A stretch of DNA of 64,000 bases from Eutypella sp. D-1. Its lineage: Eukaryota > Ascomycota > Sordariomycetes > Xylariales > Diatrypaceae. A model generated the notes under the pieces. It had not been told where the DNA came from. It saw only the letters and a program-made list of their open reading frames with translations, and did not search any database. Position 1 is the stretch's first letter, and each line of letters opens with the position of its first letter. Below, piece after piece: positions 10,917-22,614 of this stretch. The DNA lies in the NCBI GenBank assembly GCA_023313575.1, contig JAJTTP010000008.1:1550001-1614000 (forward strand). The letters run 5' to 3'. A program made the position numbers and the translations under genes.

Positions 10917-13024
10917 GATTAAAAGAGAAAGGGAAAGTGATAGGCACAGGAATGGTGATGGAATTCGATGGTGATTTATACCGTCGTAAAATGATGGGAG
11001 TGAAAGGGAATGAAAATGGCAATCTCACCTATTCCTAGGCTTGAATTAGGGTGGAGAGAGCTTGTAGGGTTGTGAAGGTGATGGCTGTGGATAAGAGATC
11101 TGTGAATTCTGAGCGGAGATACCTGAAATATATAACCCGAAAGAGCCAAAGAAAGAGCCAAAAATAGAACAGAAGCCATCTGGTTATCACTGTTTGCTAC
11201 AAATCGTCCAGGACCAACCTGGCATTACCTGGTACACCATCGACGAAATTAATATGACTACAAACGACACCGAATCAAGGATACCCCATAGCCAGTGAGT
11301 CTACTGACATAGCTGAAATATGAACAAACAGTTTCATGAATGTTTTCCCAGTACGTGTAACCAACAACTCTATTTACACGGCATGTACGAGCTATATCCC
11401 TCCGCAAGCCACGGCCAAGAACCTGGGAGGACTGGGAGCCCCCTATTTGAGGGACCCACATCCATACTTCTAGCCAATCATGTCCAACTGTACATTTTGC
11501 CCCTATCCCAGCAACTCGCAGTCCTGCTAACCGAGATGCATGAATGACTGTATTCCTGCGGTAAGAAAATTGCACCGGCACGATTGATGGACAGAGACTC
11601 CTCCCCCCCCCCCCCCCACCTACTGTTTGATTCTTACCCTGGACTCAAGAAAACGACACTCCCGTCTGGCTCGAAGTTGTCTTTAGTCTGCCAACTAACG
11701 GCATGCCTCGCATCCTGCACACATTACCCTATGTAACGCTGCCATCGCCTTAGACGGTCGCAGTACTACAGATGTCATGTCAATTGCAAGGATGTCATAA
11801 AGCAGAGTAGAATCATCAGGCATAGGATCAAGGTGAACCCCTTATCTCACTGCAGCCCCATTGAAGGAGGCATGACTGACCACCAGCACTGCACCTACTA
11901 CGGGAAGAGCCTCGTTCCACTCTACGATCTAACCCCAACCCCAACCCCCCCAGACCCAACATATGACCTACGAAAACCAAAAACCGAAATCTCCCTGGAA
12001 TAAAACATGACAGACGCACCACCCAGCTTTCTCAAAATAGTATTCCCATGTACCATTACACTGGAAATACATCCTGTCGCACCCCAGCACCCCAGCACCT
12101 ACTGCCACATCCTCCCAGATCGGCCCGGGAGTATACGAAAGACCACCTTCTCCTAACTAGTGAGTGTCTCCTTTTTTAAGGCAAGCGAGCGCTAAACGAC
12201 GATCTCTTTTTTGTCTCCTATAAAAAAGCCTAGCTACCTACCTAGCTACCTAAAGCTAAAAGGCACGCACCAAGGCAACCAAGCAAGGCAAGGCAAGGCA
12301 GGTATGGATACACTACTACCTAGAGCCGACCCGGCTGCTCATCTGCTCGGGGGGCTACGGTATAGGTACAGGTACGGTGCGTTTCTCTTTGCCCCTCTTC
12401 TTTCCTCTCTCTCTCCCTCTACCTCTCCCCTGCCTCTCCTCTGTCTCTCTCTCACCCACTCACTCACTAACTCTGTCTCTTGCTCTCTCTATCTCTGATA
12501 TGATGTGATATGATATGGTATGATATAATACCCTCAAAAGCCTCCATGCTGTCAAAAACGGCAGAACGCAACAACACCAAGAAAAGAAAGAAACAGACGG
12601 GCTCCCCCCCCCCCAGGTACTCTCCCAAGGTAAACAAGAGCCATCCATAAGATAAGATAGTATAGATAGATAGATAGGGAAACGGTAGAATGCTACTATA
12701 ATGACGACGACGATGATGACGATGACGATGAAAAACGCCGCGGCGATGCTAGAACAATAGTGGGAATCCTCCCCAAAACAGAGCAAAAAGGAAAAAAGAA
12801 AAAGAAAGAGAAAACGCCGAATTACTGCACTCCGCTCCAATTCCATACCGCGCCACACCACACCCCCATAAATAAAATGAATCAAAGCCAGATTGATAGA
12901 TAGGACGATCAAAAAAAGCCAGAGCACCAAAACCCCACCCCAAAAGCCACCGCCCGCACATCCCCATTCCCATAACCCCATCCCCATACCCCACCTCCTC
13001 TTCTCTCCTCATCCACCCTCACAC
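10917..13024. other. Intergenic, 2.1 kb, low-complexity
   Basis: Contains a 15-nt C run (11603-11617), CT-rich tracts around 12390-12490, short GATA repeats near 12660 and GAC/GAT repeats near 12700-12730. The open frames on both strands are low-complexity and not credible genes. The part next to 13024 is the 3' flank of the HECT gene. Confidence 0.5.
11603..11617. repeat. C homopolymer (15 nt)
   Basis: Uninterrupted run of 15 C; its length may be unreliable in the assembly. Confidence 0.9.
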
Positions 13025-16000
13025 TCACCTCAGCCCAAACCCCTCACTCTCATGGACAGCGCGCCAAAGACAATCCTCAAGACGTTCGCGGGAGCGGTAG
13101 AGATACAGAGAGAGCATATTGAAGCAAGTGCGGGCAGTAGGGAACCGGCCCTCGTCTTCGCCGAGGCAATTGATGCGGATGACCAGGGACGTGGCGCCCG
13201 TGGCGGGGATGCGGTCGCTGCCCGTGATGAACGAGAGTAAGCGCCGCTGGTCCCGCGCCGACGCCCGCTCGAACGTCGCCCAGAACCAGCGGAGCGTCGG
13301 CTCCGTGTCCGGCGAGAACGTCGCGGCTGTGGCTGGGTCGGAGGAGGCAGTGGGAGTTGCGGGACTGGAACTAGGGACGAAGGCGGGAGTGAAAGGAGGA
13401 GCAGCGGCAGCCGGCTCTCCCCTCCTCGACCTTGATCTCGCCCTCTTCGGCTTCTTCGGCGGCATGTTCGGCCAATTCGTGTACTCAGCCACGGCGCGGA
13501 GGGATTCGATGTCGAGCGGCTCGTCGGAGCCGCGCACGAGGAGTTCGATCTCCTCCGGCATGAACAGCGAGAGCGCATTGCCGGCGCACACGGTGAAGAA
13601 GCCGCGCTTGAACGGTTCGAACTGCCTGCTCACCGATACGTCGAGCAGGTAGCGCACGTAGAGGTCCACGTACTCCCGCCGGTTCGAGTTGGTCACCATC
13701 CGACTTTCGCCGCCCGGCATCAGGGGCACCCTATGCCGCGTCCCGTACTTCTCTACCTCGACGACAAAATCTAGACAGAAGGTTGATTGGACATCCCCCT
13801 CGAACTCCAGAAGTTGCCGGAGTCCGCGTGCAAGAGCGGGCCTATACTCTGCTAAGTCGTCCAATGTGTACGTCATGATCGGGCGGGGGTGTGCCGCGGA
13901 GCCGGGTGCCGCACTAGGCGCCGAGGCGAGCAGCTTCCGGAATGCAAAAGGGGGGAACGCAACGTCTAGGATAGTGGAGTTATAAATTGCCAAGCCCAGG
14001 ACAACGCCAATGAGGAAGAATTGGTCGGACGTCTCGAACGAGTTCGGGTTAAAATAACAAAACTGCGAGTCCTCGTCGTAGATAAAAAGGCCTGAGGTCG
14101 TCAGTCAGTCAACTACCCATGCATTCGCCAATTGGCTCGTGTATATCTTACCGTGGTCGGGGTTGAATACCTCCCGCACAAGCAAGAGGAACCACTCCTT
14201 GCGAAGACCACCCGCATCGACTCCCTCCTCTCCCCGGAACTCGATCCGCAGTGCCTTCTTAATATCCTCACTACCACTACCAACAACCTCGCTCACCTGC
14301 TTCAGACTATCATCCACAAGGCATTCCCTCCGGATATGGAGAACGAGATGCTGAATGTATGCCTTGTGCGTCAAGATGCTATCGAAGAAAGCTTCTCGCG
14401 CCTTGCCATGCATCTGGCGTTTCGCATCGTGCTCGAGAATTCGAATCTTTGCCCATATGCTGAGGAAGAAGGGATATTGGCAGAAAACAAATTTGCTCGT
14501 TTTAGCCTCCCACATATCAAAGTCCTCCTTGAAATCTAAGCAGTCGACTAGGCTGTTGTAAAAATCGCTCGTCGTCAGCAGATGGCCGTGAGTCCGTCCG
14601 TCAACCCAGTCGCTACGCCGAACGTAGGTCATCTTGTTCGCGGTAAACACCATGGCCATGACCTTGGCCCCGGCCTTGATCTGCCAATCATCAGGATAGG
14701 CTGACAGTCTTGGCTCAGCAGCCTCTCGCTCCTTTTTAGACGGCCCTGGCCCAGACAGCGCGGCATGTAGGTTCGCGGGCGTATTGGCAGAGCGCGCATT
14801 GGACATTTGCGGGACCAGACCTCCCGTCATGTCGAATCTTGGCTCGATTGTCCTCTCGCTTACTCGTGTCAGTCTGTAAGTGACGAAACTAGCAATGAGG
14901 TCTTTAATCTGAAGGAATAGGGATTCCGGTAGTTTAGAGAGCCACATGGGCATGTAATGGTGGCATTTCTCGGACGAGTTGGCTAGGAGTCCAAGCACCC
15001 TCTTGATAATACCCGAATGCCGGCCGGGGGCGTGGCGTTCAAATTCGGGATTTCTTGCGGTTGCCTTCCCTTTCGCAGGATGCTGAAACTGCCCCGAGTA
15101 GCTCGTACAGCTCGGCACGAGGAGCGGATTAGCTAAAATCATGAGCAAAAACCGTACATCCTGCGGGTCTTTCATCAGCCTCCCAGGCCGCTTTAAGAGC
15201 ATCTCGATGCACTTCAACAGGTGTCTCTGCAGGCTCTCCTGAGCACGGAGTAGAATCGCTTCTAATTGCTGCAGATTGTCGTCGGGCAACTTGCTGCTGG
15301 GATCCTGCTCCACCTCTTCTTCATATACTTTATACCACGGCTCTACGGAGTTAAGTATCATACGGTACCATTCCATAACTATGCCCCAGTCAATTCGCGG
15401 CGAACGGGAATTAACAATCGAAGGTGGCTCGTCCCTTGGCTTTGACTGAGCCCTCGGACGCAACGTGTCTTCTCGGCCACCAGTCCACCAAGTACCGTTC
15501 TCGGCGAAATCGCCTAAGAGCAGAAGCTTAGGATCGAGCTCGGAAACCGGGGCATCATCGGGCACCACGGGTCGCGGCTGTCTTCTAGCTTCGGGCGGCC
15601 GCCTCCTAGCAGCATCAGAGACGTGTCTGGAGCCAACACTGGAACGGCGGGGAACGAAAGAGTTATTGACGCAGGTGTGAGAACTAAAACAGAGGACCAA
15701 ATAGTCTTCCACCGGCTTAAATATCTTCTTGGGGTCGAGGCCATCCGAATGAGGGCGTTTGCCTACATCGTCGCGTTGTACTGACATCGAACGGGGAAAA
15801 GTGGCGCTCCTCGACTCGGGAAATGACGTGGAATAAGATCGCGTCTCACTCGCATCTTTGTTATTTGCGTTAGACTCGGCAGAGCGATCCGCAAAATCGT
15901 CAAAGACTGCGTTATATACGAAACCAGACTGCGGGTCTCCTTTAGAGCGCGAACCAGCCCGTTTCTCTAATGCATTGCCAGGCGTAGAAATCTCGTCAGA

Positions 16001-16872
16001 TGGACGCGAGGAAATGCGATCAGGCCACGGCCCAGGCAGAGATGGATCACGATCATCGCCATCATCACGCTCGGTGTTCTGTGAGATATACCGGCGTATC
16101 GAGGCTCGCAAAGACTGTCTAATCAACGCCCGTGTACGGTCCAGAGATATCGAATGGGCTATATATGTTAGTGGTTGTCGTAGGGATTCATGGAACAGGA
16201 GGAGAGCGAGGAAAGCGAGGAAAGCGAGGAAAGCGAGGGTGGCGCACGAGGTCTGGTGTCTTGTCTCGGAGGACTATGACTGTCGTCGAGCTGATGGGGC
16301 TCCCTCGCGGGTTGACGCATTACGGCCTGCGGAGGGTCTGGAGGTAATGGTTTTAAGTCGTTTATGGTCAAGCAGATTGTACAGCGAAAAGTATAAAGCT
16401 CCTTGGGCCAGCGCACCAGGCTAGAGCAGGTCATACAGTTGCCAGTAGCGTAATCTGCAGGTCCACGGGTGACCTTCCTAGTCGGCATTTGAGGGGCTCG
16501 CGGGGTCGGTTGTGGTAGGGGCTTTTGATCGTCGTCCAAGCTTGTGGAGTCCTCATAACGTGAGTGGTCGGTGGATTTTTTCTTCTTAGAGAATAAGGAA
16601 GGGAACGGATGGCTCATTGAGCGAGAGTGAGACGAGGGCCGCTGGGGAGCTGAAACGGGGTCAAGTTCGTCGTCATCAGAGCTCGAGTAGGGATCGGGGG
16701 AGCGGTTGCCGAAGAATTGGAAGTCAGGTAGTCTTTTGGTAGTGTTACGGCTTGGTCTTCGCTGACGTGGAGGGATAGGCAATGGTTGATCGCGAATCGT
16801 GGAGTCGTCGGGGTGCGGGATAGCGGGAGGCGGAGGGGGCGGAGGAGGTGGACGGGTTGGTCGGGACACCAT
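13025..16872 (-). CDS. hul4: HECT-type E3 ubiquitin ligase, HUL4-like
   Basis: Transfers ubiquitin from an E2 through its own cysteine to substrates. Three exons: 16872-16248, 16158-14152 and 14091-13025 (1232 residues). The 60-nt second intron is clear (GTAAGA donor, CTCAG acceptor); joined, it gives FNPDHG then LFIYDEDSQFCYFNPNS, classic HECT N-lobe sequence. The HECT domain starts near KALRIEFRGEEGVDAGGLRK. The catalytic cysteine is in FPTARTCFNML (codon 13124-13126) and the end reads ESEGFGLR, the usual HECT C-terminus. The N-terminus has a polyproline run and a CxxC-x14-CxxC motif at residues 146-167 (NCMTC, RCTIC), a pattern I associate with fungal Hul4 proteins. A 58-residue basic, Ala/Pro/Ser-rich insertion splits the HECT domain. 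The first intron (16159-16247, GTGCGC donor) is less certain. A GTGAGT directly overlapping the stop could hide a further tiny exon. Confidence 0.9.
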
Positions 16873-17004
16873 TTTGGTGGTGAGTTGTTAGAGTAGACTG
16901 TACTTTATTGACAGCAATACCATATGAGGTAGGTATCCACGGCAATAGCCAGTTGCATGAATCGATGGGTCGATGGATCGCTCCTGTTGTCGGTATTCAA
17001 GCAA

Positions 17005-17055
17005 AGAAGAATCAAGCAAGGAGTCAAGCAAGGAGCCAAGCAAGAATTCAAGCAG
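17005..17055. repeat. Imperfect CAAGCAAGGAG tandem repeat
   Basis: About four diverged copies of a 10-13 bp unit built on CAAGCAAGGAG. No function is apparent. Confidence 0.6.
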
Positions 17056-19800
17056 ATGTTGGGAAAGCTCGAAGGAGACGAGGGTTGGCAGTGAGAAGAA
17101 CACCTGCCTTTCCACTAAACATTTGAGTTGAACTCTATCAACCCACCTGGGCAGCCTTTGGAAGCCCTGACTGACCACTTCTCAGGGCTATTTAGGTGGT
17201 AGTGGTAGTAGTGGTGACACTGCTAATAGTGGCACTCCTGCAGGTGACTTCCAATACCCATGACACACGCAACCCACACATCCACACATCCACCTACTTA
17301 GATAGTTCGAACTCTATATCGGATGTGACAGCTGCGCTCGGCCGATCTGGTCAAGTAACGGGAAAGTGGAGGAGGATGCTCAGGTAAGGTGTGATGAGGT
17401 GAGGTTCCTCCGTAGCAGCTGCTAACCGAGATCGGATCCACGGGTATTTTATTAGTACTTAGGTATGTACACATACACAAAGAGCACACTTTAGAGGGCA
17501 CACTTTGGCGTAATACGAGCTCAAACCAAAAGTACTAGTGGAGGAGGTAGTAACTAAAAGTTGTTGAAAATAGCTCGCTCGAGGTTGTCGTCGGCAGACT
17601 TTCGTATCTGACTCCGTTTACTTCAATAATTTATGATGGGGGGAACACCCTTGGGTGGATAATAAGAATAAGGCTGATTTTTATTAATTGCCAAGGGAAT
17701 CTCCGACCCTTTGCGTGCGTGGAAGACGCTTGGACGTTTGTTTGTATTGTCAGAAAAAAAAGATATTTGATTCAAGGCTTGATCAACCTGGGGGAGGAAA
17801 ACATAAAATTAAGATGAGCGATATCCACGGGTCCCCGTCGTGTTGCGTATTGCGTGTTGTACTCCCATGTGAATTAATTTTTGACACCTCCCAAAAAAAT
17901 GATAATAATGACGATAATAATAAAAGGGACAGGCAGGTCAGGCTTGGTGTTACTCGGCCGCCCTTCAACCGTCCTCAAAACGATTGTTTAACTTGGAATA
18001 AAATGAACGAAAGTAATGGAAATTCTGTCGTCGCTGCTGCTGCTGTACCAGCTTCTGCGCCTGCTGCACCTGCTGCTCTTCTTGCTGCTGCTCCAGGCAT
18101 GTAGCTCTCGTCCAGGCAGTGGGTAACAACAACTGATCGTATGAAATCATGGAGGATAAAAGGATAATTTTTGAAGCAAAGACGGGGTGCAGTGGAAACA
18201 AGTGAAGAACGACCTCGGGAGTTCCCCCTCAGCGAATAATAATTCTTTAATGGAAGAGATACCTAGTTAATTAGATTTGGGAGGAGCAACGGGACAGGCT
18301 TACCTAAGTTAAAGCCCGGCCGCTGTTGCTTCGAAACCTGGTAATTGACCCAACTTGAAAACTAACCCAAAACTAAAAGCACTCGTAATGTGATTATCTG
18401 ACCAATCATCACGCTTGCCGCTATCCGTAGAATGATGCCTCTCCCCTGGCTATCCCCTGCCCGTCCCCTGCTCTGCCCGAGCCCTTGGCAAAGGGATGGC
18501 ACCTGAGCTTGCTTAGGGAACGAATAAGTACTTCGAGCATACATACAAGACTACCTAGGTACCTAAGTAGTCTCCCGGGCACGCATACCCCGGGGCTCGG
18601 TACTTAACGTTGCGGGCCCACTAATTAACCGTTGGTACCTTTGGGGCAGCATGGGTATTACCTGGAAGGCGCGGAGTACTACGGTACGGAGGTAAGAAAA
18701 AACAGCCCTAAAGTGACATCGCACTATTTATTCGCTCTTGGTCGCATATAAATGGGAAAGTCAAAGATTGCCAGCTCCCTTCCAGTCTTTTCAGACTCTG
18801 TAGATCAGGTCCTCGTGTCCTGACCGAACAAGTCCGTAGCAAACATATGTACACCCGGCTACCGGAACCGGGAGTCCGGCCGCGAACTTGAAACGCCTTT
18901 ACATGCAGTTTGCCCTTCGCTCACTTCGGTCCCTGGCGTCGCGTGGCAGATTCTTCACCGTGACTGGGCACCGTGAGGAAGCACAGAAAATACGGTGATC
19001 CCGTTGTTTTTGGGGGATTACAGGGCAAGAGATAGAGAGGGTTTGTTCCCTTCCAATAATAAATTACAACGGGCCTAGGTGTCACAATTGCCTTGTCTGA
19101 CTTCGTTCGGCATGGCTCAGGCTAAGGCTACTGCCCGATTTCAACCCCCCAAGGCCGCCGCCGTCTCGAGTGCCTATGTCAACCTCTCCAAGCGTAGCAT
19201 CGACGCCAAAAAAAAAGGTAGTAGACCATGTAGTACGAGGTGCACTTCCCCGGCAGGGAAGAGAGCGACAGATGGGCTCCCATAAGAGAATACGCTTTCG
19301 ATGTTAGATAGATTCGTGCGTCAAAATCCTTATTTCACTTCACTTATAGTTCTCTCGGATACCTCTGGCTATCTTCTACGTATGCCTTTCTCATTATGTA
19401 TTCCCAGCTCATGGAGAGAATCTAGTTCTTACGCTCGAACGAACGAATTCCGAATCGAGGTGTGAGGGGATTGTGGATGGGATCGTAATGTATATTATAT
19501 ACTATACGCTTCGTAGGGCCGCCAGTATATTCTGTCTTGTCTTCCTACCCTGGCCCTTTTCTTTTCCCTTGGTCCCACCGCCATACAGGGAAATTGTCCG
19601 GTGTCTAATATGTTTAACATGCGCCGACGTATAGTTCTTAGAGGAAGGAATGTTAATAATTATACAGCTTAGGTTTCTATCTGGCATGGAATATACACGG
19701 CCAATCAGTAGAAATGATAGGAGAGCGATACCATTACCTCTGAAACTTAATGGTCATCTGGCTCGGCTGAAGCTTCACGGTTGATATCAGCAATTTTAGA

Positions 19801-19820
19801 GGGGGGGGGGGGGGGGGGGG
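19801..19820. repeat. G homopolymer (20 nt)
   Basis: Uninterrupted run of 20 G just upstream of the degraded gene at 19867-21317. It could be a real G-tract or an assembly artefact. Confidence 0.95.
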
Positions 19821-19866
19821 TTCCCCTCAGTAGGAGGGAAACAGATGCACTTTTCATAAACATTCA

Positions 19867-21317
19867 TTGGATATAAGTCCTTTAGGTCGATCAACGGTGC
19901 TCCAGCAGCCCTACTTCCAGCCCTTTTTCGAGGCTAAGGGCGAGCTCACGCTATCGGCATCGCTCGGCCTGCCCATCGGCATCAAGGTCTCTTCGTTCGA
20001 GAAGAGCATCGCGCTAATCGACGAGCCCTCGGTCAAGGGGACCGCGCAGGTGGCCGCCTCAGTCGGCCTCGACGCGAGCAGCGGCGGACCGGCATCAGCA
20101 CCCATGTCAGCTGGAGGAACCAGCTCTACGTCGACATGTTCGGGTTCAAGCGCCTGGACCTCTACGACACCGATGACCAGAAGCTCGCCCAGGGTTGCGT
20201 TGCTCTTCCCCCGAGGCCGTCGCCGTCGCCGTCGCCGTCGAACAGTACTTCACCACCAGTCGCGTCTACGAGCATATTTGCAGCTTCGGCTAATATAACT
20301 TCTCTCTCTCGTCCTTTGCTGTATCTTCCACCACACCCAACTCCGAGCCACTAGAATCAGAGACGTCTTCGTCCGTATCGTCGCCATCGGCCACAGCAAC
20401 GCCGGCCTTACTGCCGGTGAAGCGCGGAGCGAGCCCACAAGGTACCCACGAATCACACATCGCGAAGCGCGACGACTCGGTCCAGAATAAGAGGGGGGGG
20501 TTCGACGACGCCACGGACTCCGCTCCGAGATCCGGAGACGTGCTGACGTACACACCGGAGTCGACGGCGAAGTACGCGTACAACGGCACGGACGGGTACG
20601 AGTACAACCTGCCGACGACGCCGGACGCGGCTGTCCTGGTGGTGGTGACGTGGCGGCATCTACGCGGTGGCGTCGGACAACGCCGAGGACAACCCGTCCT
20701 GCATGCCGCTGTGGGGCAACCTACAACGACATCCTCGTCGCCAACGGCGCCCGCCGGCTCGCGTACGACTACTCGAACACCATGGATGCAGTCGGCGTCC
20801 GTCGCCTGCGCATCGCGCACAAGGACGACGTCCCGGCCGGTGGGATCGTCGCTGCGTTTGAGTTCGACGATGGCGACGGGGGCGATGAGGGCAGTAGCAA
20901 TGACGTCGATGGCGGCTACTTCGTGGCCTTCAACCTCGCTGACAACCCTTTTTTCCCCGTCGTGTCAGTACGCGGACGGCGCCGTCGCCAAGATGTTCCT
21001 CGTCGAGGACCCCGGGGCCGGCATCGACTTATTGCGGAGCTCCGATGTCGTGTATTCCATCACCGGCGGGAAGGTGTCGCAGATGCCCCTCCTCATGGGT
21101 ACGTACGAGGAGGATTACTATGACGCCGGCAACACCACCGCTGGCGATTTCGACTACGAATATGTGATGATGCGGGTAGTGATGGGACCGAGGAGCCAGC
21201 AAGATGCGCGAATGCCCGTGAAGGGGTTTGGGCGTATCTCCCCTAGGCCATTAACGTGTCATTGATTGGGTGAATGCAATCGTGAGCGGCGATGTGAACT
21301 TCAAGTCGTGTATGTAA
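19867..21317 (+). pseudogene. Frameshifted relic of a two-domain secreted protein
   Basis: A strongly GC-biased, coding-like stretch whose reading frame changes at least five times. First part: KGELTLSASLGLPIGIKVSS, then in another frame GISTHVSWRNQLYVDMFGFK and TDDQKLAQGCVALP. These resemble the end of the beta-rich domain seen in fungal secreted DUF7029/DUF7223-type proteins. A Ser/Thr/Pro linker follows. The second domain appears in three alternating frames: STAKYAYNGTDGYEYNLPTT, GGIYAVASDNAEDNPSCMPL, YNDILVANGARRLAYDYSNT, YFVAFNLADNPFFPV and CQYADGAVAKMFLVEDPG. It ends DWVNAIVSGDVNFKSCM and a TAA at 21315. No signal peptide or N-terminal domain is seen upstream, where a 20-G run lies. The breaks are mostly one-base shifts in GC-rich sequence, so either a young pseudogene or sequencing errors are possible. 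The family name is tentative. Confidence 0.7.
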
Positions 21318-22206
21318 TTGAGGACTTAGATACGCAAGAATTTGGCAGTAGCATGTTCAGTATTGAAGTCGATCTAGAACCCCCGGCTGCGCGCGACAAT
21401 AATCCAAGTGGGATTGTCCTTACGAACAAGGCACGGCACGGCAGCGGTTTGGCGCGGGGTTGCTTCGTATTCAATCTCCGTTCCTTTCCTCCTGAAACTC
21501 CATCTAATCTGAGTGAAGTAATACATAGTTTACGCCGTCGCGTGCTGCGACGTTACCCACTCCAACGTCCATCAATGTATTTGGCAGCAGCACGAGGCAT
21601 ACCAAAGAGTTGGCCAAATCACCGCGTATATGTAGGGGACCGGGATCCACAGACCCTTCGATCGATTGCAAGAAAACCTCATGGTAAGGCTTGGCGGGTC
21701 AGCGTCGATGACGCAGCTCCAGCCCGGTGGTGTGGATGCACTAAGTATCTTATCCCCATTGCTCTCTTTCATAACATGCACATCTGCTATATTTGACGTC
21801 GTAGATGGGCTCGACCCCAGTCTTTAGAATCTACGATTCGATGTGGATGAATACACTCTTTCATGCTGTCCATTTCTAGCCAGTTAGATCCCATGTAGGG
21901 CTTAAGTGGGAAGCTCGACCCCTTCACATGAGTACACAAGAAACGTCATGACAATATCTTCCCCAAACGTGTACTTCCAAATTTCAGATGTAGGTCAGAT
22001 ATGGGTATAAAATGGGCACGACAGTTGTTCGATAATCTATAATTCCACTGGCTTCTGTCCTCCTCATTTACCCATTCAGCAGCCCCAATAATAGTCATAG
22101 AACAACATTTCTTACAAGTCAAAGCTAAGAAATTCGCGAACTATTTATAAAAACACCCCCTCCCCCCCAAACCCCACATACGTCATCCGTGAGCCAGCCA
22201 GCCACC
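21318..22206. other. Intergenic, promoter side of con-6 gene
   Basis: An open frame runs through 21266-21796, but its sequence shows no family features and it overlaps the end of the relic, so I do not call it. The right half is the con-6 promoter and 5' UTR. Confidence 0.5.
22006..22012 (+). promoter_or_regulatory. TATA box of con-6 gene
   Basis: TATAAAA about 195 bp upstream of the ATG. Con-6 genes are switched strongly during conidiation, which suits a TATA promoter; the assignment rests on position and sequence only. Confidence 0.5.
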
Positions 22207-22614
22207 ATGGATTCAGCGGGCGCCAAGTCCACCATGTCGCGCGACATCGAGGAGCTGACGCAGGGCAAGGAGCAGACCTCCAAGACCGTCCAGGGCCACA
22301 AGGCGAACCTCTCCAATCCCAGTAAGTTTGACCTAGGCGACGCACGACGCGAATTATCTCTATGCACGCGCTCCACGTAGCGATTTTTGCACACCATTTA
22401 AATAGGACGACAGAATCAATCTACCACCTCTTCGTAACAAATATGAGTAGCATTATGCGGTGCTAAAATATCTCTAGACACCAGCGAGAAGTCCAAAGAA
22501 CACAGCCGCGAGGCCATCGACGCGCTCGGTGGCGACGCGGCGCACTACGGTGGGGAAACGGAGCCGCGCAGCAAGGACGCGGCCGAGAAGCTAGACGGCA
22601 GCCGGGCAATGTGA
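22207..22614 (+). CDS. con-6: Conidiation-specific protein 6 (Con-6) family
   Basis: Small hydrophilic protein of 83 residues. The two exons are 22207-22321 and 22478-22614; the 156-nt intron has a GTAAGT donor and CTAG acceptor. Spliced, the protein contains one complete Con-6 motif across the junction: TVQGHKANLSNP followed by NTSEKSKEHSREAIDALGGD. This matches the 'GxKAxxxNPxxSxxAKxxSxxxL' pattern of PF10346. The ATG sits in an ideal context (GCCACCATGG). In Neurospora con-6 is induced during conidiation and the protein is turned over at germination; its biochemical role is unknown. The ending after the motif, GDSRAM preceded by charged residues, is unremarkable. The protein is too short and too split to appear as one open frame. 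Confidence 0.87.

Larger units (their letters stand above)
16873..19866. other. Intergenic, 3 kb, repeat-rich
   Basis: Holds the HECT gene promoter side, imperfect CAAGCAAGGAG repeats (about 17005-17055), a GTGGTAGT tract near 17200, a CTG-rich stretch around 18030-18090 and an AGGTACCT-type palindrome near 18555. Open frames in this stretch are short, lack domain signatures and are not credible genes. A 20-nt G run closes it at 19801-19820. Confidence 0.5.

Noticed and set aside
12460..12987. Hydrophobic 175-codon minus-strand frame
   Set aside because: Composition follows poly-pyrimidine and GAC/GAT repeats; lies in the 3' flank of the HECT gene.
17688..18104. 138-codon plus-strand frame and a Gln-rich minus-strand frame over the same place
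   Set aside because: Both are translations of a CTG-rich tract and lack any other protein-like sequence.
21266..21796. 176-codon frame after the degraded secreted-protein gene
   Set aside because: It overlaps the true end of the relic in another frame and shows no conserved motif.
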